A DNA stretch of 22,370 nt. It comes from Desulfobacteraceae bacterium. Its GTDB lineage: Bacteria; Desulfobacterota; Desulfobulbia; Desulfobulbales; Desulfobulbaceae. The notes under the pieces were generated by a model. The model was not told the DNA's origin, did not search any database, and saw nothing but the letters and a program-made list of their open reading frames with translations. The position numbers and the translations under genes are program-made. The stretch spans positions 2,152 to 24,521 of the forward strand of contig JALHJD010000014.1 of the NCBI GenBank assembly GCA_022837185.1, read 5' to 3'. Each line of letters begins with the position of its first letter. Position 1 is the stretch's first letter. Below, piece after piece: positions 10,315 through 18,345 of the stretch.

Positions 10315-11964
10315 ATGAACAACCGTGAAGAATTCCCCGGCAGGGGCCGGGACCCGCAGGAGGCCATGGAGGCCAGGGAGAAGGTGCAGAAAAAACTGTC
10401 CGAACTGTTCGGCGGAATGGACCACGACATCCCCCTGCTGCTCTTTGCCGACTCCTTTACCAATAATCAGTACAGCGAAGCGGCGCGGACCGTGATCCGA
10501 GCGGTGCGGGAGCTTTCCAAAAGGGTGACCCTGCGCGAATTCAGCCTCGGCCATGACCTGGCCCGTCAGTACCAGGTAACCCATTCCCCCACCCTGCTGT
10601 TTGACCCCGACCACTTTTCCATTCGCTGGCTCGGCGCTCCGGTCGGCCAGGAGGGAACCACGTTTGTCGAAGCGATCATCATGCTCGGCTACCGGAAAAC
10701 CGAACTCAGCGAACCATCGACAAAAATCCTCAAAAAGATCACCTCGCCGCGGGCGATCAAACTGTTCGTCAGCCCGACCTGCCCCTACTGCCCCCAACAG
10801 GCCGTCAATGCCCTCAAAACGGCGATTGCCAGACCGGATATGATTTCCCTCGAGATAATCGATATCATGGCCTGCCCCGACCTGGCGGAACAGTACAACG
10901 CCTACGGCGTACCGGTCTGCTATGCCAATGACGTCATGATCGCCAGGGGCGCGCAGCCGGAAGAGCTGTTCATGGCTTCCCTCGAAAAACTGGAGCAGCA
11001 GAATGTCTTTATCCCGGAAAGCGATGCCGAGCAGGTCGAAACGGACGTGGCGATCATCGGCGGCGGCCCGGCCGGGCTGACCGCGGGCATCTACGCCGCC
11101 CGCAGCGGCCTGAACGCGGTGATCATCGAGCGGGGCGCCCTGGGCGGCCAGGTGGCGTTGACTCCGGTGGTGGAAAACTATCCCGGCTTCGCCCAGATAG
11201 GGGGCAAAACCCTGGTCGACATCATGGTCCAGCACGCCCTCCAGTATGTTCCCATTTTCCCCGATGAAGAGGTCATGGAAATCAAAATCGGCCGGCCCTT
11301 CGAGATCTCGACCAACCGGCGGCGGTATACGGCCCGGGCGGTCCTGCTGGCCACCGGGGCCACCTACCGCCGCCTCGATGCTCCTGGAGAGGAGCAGTTT
11401 GCCGGCAGTGGCGTCAGCTATTGCGCCACCTGCGACGGCTTCCTGTTCAGGGGCAAGAAAGTCCTCATTGTCGGCGGGGGCGACAGCGCCCTGACGGACG
11501 CCCTCTACCTGGCCAACAACGAGGTCGACGTCACCATCGTGCACCGCCGGGATACGTTCCGGGCCCAGGATTACCTGGTCAGCCAGGTGCGGGACCGGGG
11601 GATCGGGATCCTGTTCAACACCGAGGTCAGGGAAATCCGCGGCGACACCAAGGTCAGGGAAGCAGTCCTGTTCAACAACAGGACCGGAGCGACATCAACG
11701 CAGCCGGTGGACGGGGTGTTCATCGCCATCGGCTACGTTCCCACCGTGGATCTGGCCCGCAAAATCGGGGTTGAACTCACCGGGGACGGATTCATCAAGT
11801 GCGACGGCCATCATCGGACAAGCATACCGGGGATCTATGCGGCCGGAGATGTCGAGGGGGGCTACAAACAGATCGTCACCGCGGCCGGCCAGGGCTCCGG
11901 GGCTGCCATCACCATTTTTGAGGACCTGGTCAATCCGTACTGGACCGCGCAGGAAAAACATTGA
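10315..11964 (+). CDS. AhpF-like flavoprotein disulfide reductase with N-terminal double thioredoxin fold
   Basis: 549 residues. The N-terminal about 230 residues look like two thioredoxin/glutaredoxin folds: the first has no CxxC, the second has CPYC (156-159) and a cis-proline-like GVPV. The C-terminal part is thioredoxin reductase: FAD motif GGGPAG (249-254), redox pair CATC (370-373), NAD(P)H motif GGGDSA (387-392), and a second FAD contact in GIYAAGD. AhpF has the same architecture and passes electrons from NADH through the N-terminal CxxC to AhpC. The CPYCP motif resembles protein disulfide oxidoreductases, and no ahpC is adjacent, so the partner is open. GGGAGG lies 6 bases before the ATG; an in-frame TTG at 10297 is unlikely. 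Its stop overlaps the next start. Confidence 0.88.
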   Translation: MNNREEFPGRGRDPQEAMEAREKVQKKLSELFGGMDHDIPLLLFADSFTNNQYSEAARTVIRAVRELSKRVTLREFSLGHDLARQYQVTHSPTLLFDPDHFSIRWLGAPVGQEGTTFVEAIIMLGYRKTELSEPSTKILKKITSPRAIKLFVSPTCPYCPQQAVNALKTAIARPDMISLEIIDIMACPDLAEQYNAYGVPVCYANDVMIARGAQPEELFMASLEKLEQQNVFIPESDAEQVETDVAIIGGGPAGLTAGIYAARSGLNAVIIERGALGGQVALTPVVENYPGFAQIGGKTLVDIMVQHALQYVPIFPDEEVMEIKIGRPFEISTNRRRYTARAVLLATGATYRRLDAPGEEQFAGSGVSYCATCDGFLFRGKKVLIVGGGDSALTDALYLANNEVDVTIVHRRDTFRAQDYLVSQVRDRGIGILFNTEVREIRGDTKVREAVLFNNRTGATSTQPVDGVFIAIGYVPTVDLARKIGVELTGDGFIKCDGHHRTSIPGIYAAGDVEGGYKQIVTAAGQGSGAAITIFEDLVNPYWTAQEKH

Positions 11965-12224
11965 TCCCCATCCACCAGCTGCTCAGCCGGATCCGATGGG
12001 ACAGGGAATTCGGCCGCGGCCGTTTTGCCATAGGCTACTATGATCGGGTCCGCGACGAAATCGTGCGGGTCCCCTTCGAGGAAATCATTTTCTCCCCGGA
12101 AGAGCGCAATGCCGTCCGGTTCATGGACAGTGACGGCGTCGTTCATACGCTCCCCCTGCACCGGATCAGGGAAGTGTACAGGGACAACGAACTGATCTGG
12201 AGTCGTCCGGGACAGTCCCGCTAA
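11961..12224 (+). CDS. DUF504 (MJ1316-type) protein
   Basis: 87 residues, the whole of the DUF504/UPF0248 domain: IPIHQLLSRIRWDREFGRG, then IGYYDR and IVRVPFEEI, ending with LPLHRIREVYRDNELIW. The domain is conserved in archaea and some bacteria and has been proposed to recognise RNA ends with cyclic phosphates; the bacterial role is not established. The start is a TTG at 11961 whose last two bases join the TGA of the preceding gene (TTGA, 4-base overlap), so translation is probably coupled to the AhpF-like gene. No separate ribosome site is evident. Confidence 0.8.
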   Translation: MIPIHQLLSRIRWDREFGRGRFAIGYYDRVRDEIVRVPFEEIIFSPEERNAVRFMDSDGVVHTLPLHRIREVYRDNELIWSRPGQSR

Positions 12225-12270
12225 ACAACAATCCAGGCTCGACCATCGGAAAGGGCCGCCCGTCCGGGGT

Positions 12271-12285
12271 GTCCGGGAACCGGAC
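12271..12285. terminator. Hairpin between convergent genes
   Basis: GTCCGG-GAA-CCGGAC forms a 6-bp stem with a 3-base loop between the DUF504 gene and the convergent zinc-ribbon gene. There is no U tract on either strand, so a terminator role is only a guess. Confidence 0.3.
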
Positions 12286-12291
12286 CTGCCG

Positions 12292-12576
12292 TCACTTCCG
12301 GGAGGGCTTGTCCCCGGCGGACTGAATTCCCCTCCGGCGGGCAATCTCCCGGCGCAGCTTTCTGTCTTCGCCCTGCCCGCTCCCGGTCGGCGGAGCCCCT
12401 TTGAACATCTCCACCAGCACGTCGAAGGGATCAAGCTCCGCCCCGCAGAGCGCGCAGCGCACGGTACGGTAGGCAGTGTAGGCGACCACCCGCCTGTGGG
12501 CGCAATCGGGTTTTCCCCCCGAACGGTCGGCCGGGGGTTTTCTGCCGGTGGACTCAAATTGAAGAATTTCGGCCAC
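12292..12576 (-). CDS. Small hypothetical protein with zinc-ribbon-like cysteines
   Basis: 94 residues, start GTG with GGAGG 6 bases upstream. The core has CAH at 25-27 and CALC at 41-44, a plausible four-ligand metal site, followed by ELDPFDVLVEM. The C-terminal third is basic (KLRREIARRR) and suggests a nucleic-acid or acidic partner. I do not recognise a named family. It is convergent with the DUF504 gene and divergent from the dienelactone hydrolase, so it is likely a single-gene unit. Confidence 0.7.
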   Translation of the reverse strand: MAEILQFESTGRKPPADRSGGKPDCAHRRVVAYTAYRTVRCALCGAELDPFDVLVEMFKGAPPTGSGQGEDRKLRREIARRRGIQSAGDKPSRK

Positions 12577-12644
12577 AAGGAACCTCCAGTCATGATGCGG
12601 TTTGTTCTTCCTCTTCCTTACTTAAGCGGAAACAGGGGAAAGTC

Positions 12645-12660
12645 AAGAGGCACGCCTCTT
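12645..12660. repeat. 16-bp inverted repeat in the divergent region
   Basis: AAGAGGC-AC-GCCTCTT, a 7-bp stem with a 2-base centre. It abuts a minus-strand TTGACT (complement at 12641-12646) that could be the -35 of the zinc-ribbon gene, although the -10 is poor. It may be an operator. Confidence 0.4.
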
Positions 12661-12704
12661 CCCGGACCCAGGAAACGGAGATCCGGCACCGGCATCCATC
12701 CCGG

Positions 12705-12734
12705 TTGACTTTCGTTTTTTTTTATTCGTATAAT
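12705..12734 (+). promoter_or_regulatory. Sigma-70-type promoter for the dienelactone hydrolase
   Basis: -35 TTGACT (12705-12710), 18-bp T-rich spacer, perfect -10 TATAAT (12729-12734). The leader to the ATG at 12856 is about 115 bases. Confidence 0.75.
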
Positions 12735-12855
12735 GAAAATGGAAATGCTCTCCAGGGCGCTGTTTCGCCCGCCCACCCTTCAATCCTGCGACGGAACGGC
12801 TCCCGCCCGCGATCTGCCGGCGCTGCGGGCCGGACGGAAACAGAGGAGGTTTGCC

Positions 12856-13611
12856 ATGAAATACGGCCTGACTGTTTTTTTTCTTCTGTTTGCGGCTGCA
12901 GCGGCCGCTGCAGCGGGAGGCCCGGTTCTGTACGAACTTGACGGGAAATCGTATGAGGGATATTTCACCGGCACGGCCTCCGGTGCCCCGCTGGTGCTCA
13001 TTATCCATGACAGGGACGGTCTCGGCGACTACGAGGTCAGGCGGGCCGAAATGCTGGCCCGGGAAGGGTACGCCGCCTTTGCCGCCGATATGTTCGGCGC
13101 CGGAAGAAGGCCGGCCGATGAGCATGAAGGGATGGAGTACATCGGCGAACTTTATAAAGACCGGCAAAAGATGCGCGCCCTCATCCAGGCCGCCCTCGAA
13201 ACCGCCCAAGCCAGGGGAGCCGATATCAATAATGCGGTGGCCATGGGCTACTGCTTCGGGGGAGCGGCCGTGCTGGAATTCGCCCGCTCGGGGGCCGGCC
13301 TCAAGGGTTTTGTCACCTTCCACGGCGGACTGAAGACCCCGGAAGGACAGGACTACGCAAAAACACAAGGCAGGGTGCTCGTTCTGCACGGGACGGCCGA
13401 TGCTAACATCACCATGGATGACTTCGCCGGCCTGGCCAGGGAACTTGAGGAACAGGGGGTAGCGCATGAAATGGTCACCTACGGCGGCGCACCCCACGCC
13501 TTCACCGTGTTCGACTCCGATAATTACCGGGAGGAAGCGGACAGGAAATCCTGGAACCGGTTCATTGCCTTCCTCGCCGACACCCTGAAGGGGGATAACG
13601 GCGACCGCTGA
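12856..13611 (+). CDS. Secreted dienelactone hydrolase-family protein
   Basis: 251 residues. The start is MKYGLTVFFLLF after GAGGAGG; an upstream in-frame ATG at 12733 overlaps the promoter and is rejected. Residues 1-20 form a signal peptide with a run of alanines, so the mature enzyme is probably periplasmic. The alpha/beta-hydrolase fold has the nucleophile cysteine in GYCFGG (C133), the aspartate in HGTAD (D182) and the histidine in GAPHAF (H214), the Cys-Asp-His triad of the family. The natural substrate is unknown; many such proteins are general esterases or lactonases. It is a single gene, with a weak hairpin (CCGCTG-GAAT-CAGCGG, 13667-13682) downstream. Confidence 0.88.
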   Translation: MKYGLTVFFLLFAAAAAAAAGGPVLYELDGKSYEGYFTGTASGAPLVLIIHDRDGLGDYEVRRAEMLAREGYAAFAADMFGAGRRPADEHEGMEYIGELYKDRQKMRALIQAALETAQARGADINNAVAMGYCFGGAAVLEFARSGAGLKGFVTFHGGLKTPEGQDYAKTQGRVLVLHGTADANITMDDFAGLARELEEQGVAHEMVTYGGAPHAFTVFDSDNYREEADRKSWNRFIAFLADTLKGDNGDR

Positions 13612-13705
13612 TATAACGATGGATCAATCAAACAAAACGCAAAAAAACTCGAGTGCACCAAAAGACCCGCTGGAATCAGCGGTGATTTGATTCGATCCCG
13701 ACAGC

Positions 13706-13729
13706 GATTTCGATTTCGATGAGATATTT
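13706..13729 (+). repeat. 24-bp dispersed repeat, arm 1
   Basis: The run GATTTC, GATTTC, GATGAGATATTT is found again, identical over 24 bp and on the other strand, at 19557-19580. The similarity continues weakly into CCCG beyond the ATTT end in both. Confidence 0.9.
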
Positions 13730-13890
13730 GCCCGGCAGGGCCGGGTGTCAGAAAGCCAGGTGACAGAATGCGTTTGCAGCTTCGCTGTTGAATTGAATCA
13801 AGGGCCCTCTATCATATTCGTCCCTTTCCCTACTGCGCGCAGCGCAGGACGCCCACATCGAAATCGAACAAACCCTTCCATCATACAGGT

Positions 13891-13920
13891 GAGCAGTTCA
13901 GGGTGGTTCGCCTGCAGGCT
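13891..13920 (+). repeat. Dispersed repeat copy A
   Basis: Begins GAGCAGTTCAGGG and ends GCCTGCAGGCT. It is the most diverged of three copies of a unit that starts AGCRGTTCAGG and ends with a small inverted repeat AGCC...GGCT. Confidence 0.65.
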
Positions 13921-13929
13921 CTCGCAGCT

Positions 13930-13958
13930 GAGCGGTTCAGGCGTTTGGCCTGTAGGCT
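13930..13958 (+). repeat. Dispersed repeat copy B
   Basis: Begins GAGCGGTTCAGGCGTTT and ends GCCTGTAGGCT, 9 bp after copy A. It matches copy C at 19480-19507 over nearly the full unit. Confidence 0.8.
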
Positions 13959-13961
13959 GTT

Positions 13962-14014
13962 GGGGGAATCCCCCTCATTCGCCCCTTCGGGGCACCTTCT
14001 CCCCCGGGAGAAGG
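13962..14014. repeat. Three consecutive hairpins (REP-like cluster)
   Basis: GGGGGAATCCCCC (13962-13974), GCCCCTTCGGGGC (13981-13993) and CCTTCTCCC-CC-GGGAGAAGG (13995-14014) follow one another. The third is a 9-bp stem with a 2-base centre. They could stop transcription from the leftward 1042-residue gene or act as REP-type elements. Confidence 0.7.
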
Positions 14015-14109
14015 GTATTGTAAAATCCGATCCCGATCCCGATGGGTCGTGTGCTTCGCGATCAAGCCGAAGGCTTCATACTCAAAACCTCGTACCTTCG
14101 CGCCACCGA

Positions 14110-17100
14110 TCAGGGCGATGCGCAGCGGTGATGGAGGTCCTGGAGGGACTTCAGGTACTCCGCGGAACGGTCGAGATAGAACGACAGGGCACGGGCGAAC
14201 TGCTTGCCAAGCACCCCGTCGACAAACAGCCTGCTTATCTGCCTCTGCTCCTTTAAAACAAACTGGGAGGCAACCAGGATCCGGCGCTCCTCTTCCGACA
14301 TCGTCCGCAGGATCGCATGCAGGGTGCTGGCGGCCCGGGGCTGGTACATCCAGATGTAGAGGAGATCCAGGGCGTTGATGATGACAATCTTCCCCAGAGC
14401 CGGGTCCCGCTCATTGACGGCCTCCATGAATCTTCCCGGCTCCTCCAGCAACTGCAGGATATCGGCTTCGGGGAACAGGGTCTCCAGGGAAGCGTAGGTT
14501 TCAAAGACCTGGGCGATCTTGGCCGCGTAATCCATGGACCGGGAACGGATATTATGGTACCGGTCGGCCAGCCCCTCAATAAATCCGGCGACGCAATCCG
14601 ATGCCAGTTTGGAGATCACCGCGGCCCACTTCTGCAGGACGTCCTGGACGGCGACAACCCCGGCGGCACCGATAATCATGCCGATGGCCACGTTAAAAGC
14701 CAGGGCCAGGGGAATGGAAAGCAGGGTCCGGAAAAAATTCCCGTAAACGGCCGCCCTGGACATCCCACGGAAAATATTATGGCCGGAAATATACATGCCG
14801 TTGGCCACGGCCATGACGGAATACAGGGCGACGGAGTTGGTCGCGGTGGTAATGCCGAACTGCTGGTCCAGCAGCACGGTTTTGACCAGCCAGTCCAGCA
14901 GGGGAACGGAAAAACCCGTATACAAAAGCGAATCCGAGAGCCGGTCCCAGCTCACGTACTCCTTCCATTTCAACAGGGGTGAACGCCGCAGCCCCCCGGC
15001 TCCGAGCACCGACTGGATGATATTCCGGAGCCCGGTGATGCCGAACCAGATAAAGGCCCCTCCATAGGCCAGCAGCCACCAGTCCTTGGTCAGGGCGAAG
15101 GTGGCGAAGGCCGGAATGAAGCCGGCCAGAATTTTCAGGCCGTTTTTCAGATAACTGTTGAGGCAGCGGAAAGGTATTTTCGGCCGCCTGGCCACAACCT
15201 CCCGGTCTTCCAGGGACAGTCCGCTGTCCGGTTCGGTCTGCATCCAACCGAGGGTCGCCACGTTGCCCCGGGGCGCCATACAGGTGAAATAGGGCTGGAC
15301 AACCCAGTCCCGCCGGCGCTCGACTTTCCAGTTGACCGGCAGGAACCCCGGCGTGCAGATCGACTGCGGAGCAGCCCCCGCATTCCGGCGGAGCCCTCCG
15401 TACTCCCAGGGAAGATTGTACCGACCCCGGGGGATGTACGTGACCTGCAGAAAGGCCCTGACGCAGACCGGGATTTTCCAGGGTGAACGCTCCTGCCGCT
15501 GTTCGATTTTCTTCCTGGCCCTGCGGGGCAGCGTTTCCTTGACGACCAGGCCCATGCCGAACCGGTGCCGCGAGGTGCCGGTGGAATCGCTGCCGATGCG
15601 GGACCGCAAGGGCGAGTTCCGGTAAAAAGCGTGCAGTTCCGGAATATTGTGCAGTATGGCCGTCAGCCTGTCGATCCGTTCTTCCCCCCCCTCAACCGGT
15701 ACGGCCGATTCGTGCAGGCCGCGAATGATCTTCTGGATGATCTTTTTGAGATGGATGACGTTGCCCTGGTTGATGGCCAGCTGCAGGGAGTTGATCTCCT
15801 CGTTGTGAACGGCCTTGCCCGTGGCATGGTCCTTGAGGTTGAAAATTTCCAGGTGGGTTATCTTGCCCCGGCAGTCGAACAGGAGTTCAAGGACATCGGC
15901 GGTGCTGAGATTGTTGAGGTTCAGGGTCACCCGGAAGCCTGACTGGAGCGCGGCCAGCCTGTCGAGGAGTTCCCGGGGGGCAAGCCGGAGCAGGCCCGGC
16001 ACGCCCGGACCGGGCTGCGGCTCGTAGGGATTGTGGATGTCGGGATTTTTCTCCGGCAGCAGGAAACCCTCGATAATGGCATCCACATCCAGGGCGTTCA
16101 TGACTTCCACCGCGTGGGTGATGCGCATCCGCTCTTCCCTGTCGACCCCGGGCAGGATGGAGCGGTACTTCTCAACGGCCTCCTTCATGGAGGGAAGCAT
16201 TCTGCCGTAAATGAACCTGGCCAGATGGAGCAGGGACGGCTGCCCGGTGCCGACAAAGGCGAAAAATTCCTCCTGGTTCACAGGGGCCAGCCTGATCCCG
16301 TAGGCCTCGTTGATCAGGGGCAGATGTCTGTCATTGAATTTCCTCAGCACCCCGATAACGTACTGCTGCTGATATTCGGACACCAGGCGGCCCTCATCCA
16401 TGAACGCCTTGGCCGGTCCCTGCCTGATGAAATCGAGGAAATCCTGTTTGTCGGCGAATCCGCGCGGCGACCAGATGAGCTTGATGTACCGGCCGCGGAA
16501 AGGGGCGGAAAACTCTATGCCGACCCTGACATTGATCCCCATGATCTCCGCCGACTCCATGAGCTCCGTGGCCACCTCGACATCAATGTAGTTGTAATAG
16601 ATGACCGTCAGGCGCCGGATTCCCTTGATCCAGGCGTCCATGATCAAATGGGTCGGCGACTTGCGGCCCTTGGTGTTGGCATCATGGACATGGTCGTCAA
16701 AAGCGATCTGATTCCATTCCTCCGGCATCTCGATCAGGTGGTACTTGTCCAACTGACTGCGGATAAAACGGGGCTTGCCGTAAGCGGCCGTCCGAAAATC
16801 ACGGGCCAGCACAAGCTGCCGCACATAATCGCCATGGGAGCGGACCAGCTCCTTCATCGTCTCCAGCAGGACCCGGGCGGTATTGATGCGCAGCGTGCTC
16901 TGGGAACTGCACAGAACCTCGTCGTAAAGGGAGCGGAGCGCGTTGAGGCGATCGGCTGCCTTACCCGCCTCCAGGGAGCCCAGCAGATGGATGACCGCAT
17001 AGGCGATCCGCAGGCCCATGGTGGCCGACATTTCCTTGATCCCGTGGGGATGGAGATAGGGGATCAGCAGGTTCTTGACCAGCTTGTGCGATTCATCCCG

Positions 17101-17238
17101 GTGGAGAACGTCGTTGACGATGTTCAGGAGCACATAATCGTTCGGGTCAAAATACCATCCTGGTATCCTGTTGCTGTTCTTCTGCGTGGATGCCGGGGGG
17201 GTCGGCATGATGGCCGGATCGTCGATACTGTCTGTCAC
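14110..17238 (-). CDS. 1042-residue membrane protein of unknown function, coupled to FBPase
   Basis: I do not recognise a named family. Residues 1-690 look soluble. Within them, DDHVHD (181-186) and a region with [13 protein letters not shown] (205-217) and [11 protein letters not shown] (234-244) line up in order with the DxHxH, TDH and GxE motifs of PHP phosphoesterases, but the TDH position reads YNY, so any PHP fold would be degenerate. A leucine-rich segment follows at about 420-470. Four to six hydrophobic helices lie at about 699-717, 718-740, 772-790, 798-818 and 836-868, and a soluble helical tail runs to 1042. Its GTG start overlaps the FBPase stop by 4 bases, so the two are probably translated together. 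An internal ATG at 17208 is an alternative start. Confidence 0.85.
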   Translation of the reverse strand: MTDSIDDPAIMPTPPASTQKNSNRIPGWYFDPNDYVLLNIVNDVLHRDESHKLVKNLLIPYLHPHGIKEMSATMGLRIAYAVIHLLGSLEAGKAADRLNALRSLYDEVLCSSQSTLRINTARVLLETMKELVRSHGDYVRQLVLARDFRTAAYGKPRFIRSQLDKYHLIEMPEEWNQIAFDDHVHDANTKGRKSPTHLIMDAWIKGIRRLTVIYYNYIDVEVATELMESAEIMGINVRVGIEFSAPFRGRYIKLIWSPRGFADKQDFLDFIRQGPAKAFMDEGRLVSEYQQQYVIGVLRKFNDRHLPLINEAYGIRLAPVNQEEFFAFVGTGQPSLLHLARFIYGRMLPSMKEAVEKYRSILPGVDREERMRITHAVEVMNALDVDAIIEGFLLPEKNPDIHNPYEPQPGPGVPGLLRLAPRELLDRLAALQSGFRVTLNLNNLSTADVLELLFDCRGKITHLEIFNLKDHATGKAVHNEEINSLQLAINQGNVIHLKKIIQKIIRGLHESAVPVEGGEERIDRLTAILHNIPELHAFYRNSPLRSRIGSDSTGTSRHRFGMGLVVKETLPRRARKKIEQRQERSPWKIPVCVRAFLQVTYIPRGRYNLPWEYGGLRRNAGAAPQSICTPGFLPVNWKVERRRDWVVQPYFTCMAPRGNVATLGWMQTEPDSGLSLEDREVVARRPKIPFRCLNSYLKNGLKILAGFIPAFATFALTKDWWLLAYGGAFIWFGITGLRNIIQSVLGAGGLRRSPLLKWKEYVSWDRLSDSLLYTGFSVPLLDWLVKTVLLDQQFGITTATNSVALYSVMAVANGMYISGHNIFRGMSRAAVYGNFFRTLLSIPLALAFNVAIGMIIGAAGVVAVQDVLQKWAAVISKLASDCVAGFIEGLADRYHNIRSRSMDYAAKIAQVFETYASLETLFPEADILQLLEEPGRFMEAVNERDPALGKIVIINALDLLYIWMYQPRAASTLHAILRTMSEEERRILVASQFVLKEQRQISRLFVDGVLGKQFARALSFYLDRSAEYLKSLQDLHHRCASP

Positions 17239-18269
17239 AAGTCGCGTCCCTGCATGATGGCGGTGGCATTCTCCACGTCCAGCCGGCTGCCGACAAAGAG
17301 CGGGGTCCGCTCATGGAGAGAGCCCGCCTTGATATCCAGAATCCGCCGCCTGCCGTCGGTGGCGGCCCCCCCGGCCTGCTCGGCGATGAACGCCATGGGC
17401 GCCGCTTCGCACAGCAGCCGCAGTTTACCGCTCGGCTTGGCCGGATCCCTGCTGTCCGCCGGGTACATGTAAATGCCGCCGTACATCAGGTTGCGATGAA
17501 AGTCGGCCACCATGGAACCGATGTAGCGTGTGGTGTAGGGCTTGCCCAGGTGGGTCCGGCCGGACTTGAAGTAGTTGATCGTAGCCCTGGTCCGTTCGTC
17601 CCAGTACATGCTGTTGGCCTCGTTGACCGAATAGATTTTTCCCTGCTCCGGCATCCTGATGTGGGGGTGGGAGAGGAGAAATTCCCCCACCGACGGGTCC
17701 AGGGTGAATCCGTGCACGCCGTAGCCCACCGTGTAGACCAGCATGGTGCTCGAGCCGTAGAGGAAATACCCCGCCGCCACCTGCTCGCTGCCCCGCCGCA
17801 GGAAATTCTCCACCGTGCCGCAGGGCACCCCTTCAATGCGGCGGTAAATGGAAAAGATAGTGCCGATGCTCACGTTGGCATCGATATTGGATGAACCGTC
17901 CAGCGGGTCGAAAATAATTACGTAGTTGCCGCGCGGCAGGTTGTCCGGGACCCGGATGACGCCCTCATTCTCCTCGGACGACAGGGCGCAGAGGAGCCCG
18001 GAGCGCTGCATGCGCCAGATGAACACCTGGTCGGCGAATTCGTCCAGCTTCCTCACTTTTTCCCCCTGGACATTAACTTCACCGGTCAGGCCGAGAAGAT
18101 CCGCCAGCAGCCCCGCCTTGTTTATTTCCCGGGAGATGAGCTTGGCCCCGGTGATGAGCTCATTGAGCAACTGGGTGAACTGGCCGGTGGCGGCCGGGAA
18201 CTCATCCTCGCTCTGGAGCAGGTGTTCTGTGATGGTGGTGCCCATTCTGTAGCGAATACCGTCCGACAT
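17235..18269 (-). CDS. fbp: Fructose-1,6-bisphosphatase, class I
   Basis: 344 residues, typical class I FBPase. Metal- and substrate-binding motifs are SSEENEG (97-103) and [10 protein letters not shown] (121-130); [15 protein letters not shown] and the GGIYMYPAD region are also typical. It hydrolyses fructose 1,6-bisphosphate to fructose 6-phosphate in gluconeogenesis, in the cytoplasm. AAGGTG stands 6 bases before the ATG. A perfect minus-strand TATAAT at 18319-18324 could be its -10, about 50 bases upstream, though the -35 is weak. The stop codon overlaps the start of the 1042-residue membrane protein, an unusual partner for this enzyme. Confidence 0.97.
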   Translation of the reverse strand: MSDGIRYRMGTTITEHLLQSEDEFPAATGQFTQLLNELITGAKLISREINKAGLLADLLGLTGEVNVQGEKVRKLDEFADQVFIWRMQRSGLLCALSSEENEGVIRVPDNLPRGNYVIIFDPLDGSSNIDANVSIGTIFSIYRRIEGVPCGTVENFLRRGSEQVAAGYFLYGSSTMLVYTVGYGVHGFTLDPSVGEFLLSHPHIRMPEQGKIYSVNEANSMYWDERTRATINYFKSGRTHLGKPYTTRYIGSMVADFHRNLMYGGIYMYPADSRDPAKPSGKLRLLCEAAPMAFIAEQAGGAATDGRRRILDIKAGSLHERTPLFVGSRLDVENATAIMQGRDL

Positions 18270-18296
18270 GTCTTCACCTTGGGTAATCGTTCATGA

Positions 18297-18345
18297 AATC
18301 AATCCCTCATAATCACTCATTATACTCCATTCATTGCCCATTACC
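18297..18345. repeat. Degenerate TAATG/TCATTA low-complexity run
   Basis: On the minus strand this reads as imperfect units such as TAATGGG, CAATGAA, TATAATGAG and TGATTATGAG. It contains the stop of the 377-residue membrane gene and the only -10-like TATAAT (18319-18324) upstream of fbp. Confidence 0.55.

Larger units (their letters stand above)
13612..14109. repeat. Gene-free 498-bp repeat-rich region
   Basis: No open frame here has a ribosome site or a plausible protein. It contains one arm of a 24-bp inverted dispersed repeat (13706-13729), a shorter related run (13856-13868, CATCGAAATCGAA), two copies of a 28-30-bp dispersed repeat (13891-13920 and 13930-13958), three successive hairpins (13962-14014), and a six-base periodic GATCCC run (14029-14043). 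A weak hairpin at 13667-13682 may end the dienelactone hydrolase transcript. The whole looks like accumulated intergenic repeats and not a decayed gene. Confidence 0.75.

Noticed and set aside
9877..11544. 555-codon minus-strand frame opposite the oxidoreductase and AhpF-like genes
   Set aside because: It spans two real genes on the other strand and shows no domain.
13612..14109. CRISPR array or a decayed transposon
   Set aside because: Repeat units are few, unevenly spaced and diverged, and no transposase remnant or regular spacer pattern is seen.
13745..14378. Short plus-strand frames in the repeat-rich gap
   Set aside because: They run through hairpins and dispersed repeats and into the antisense of the 1042-residue gene, with no ribosome site.
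16033..17472. 479-codon plus-strand frame opposite the 1042-residue gene and fbp
   Set aside because: It crosses the end of fbp antisense. The minus-strand frames have coherent hydrophobic segments and known FBPase motifs.
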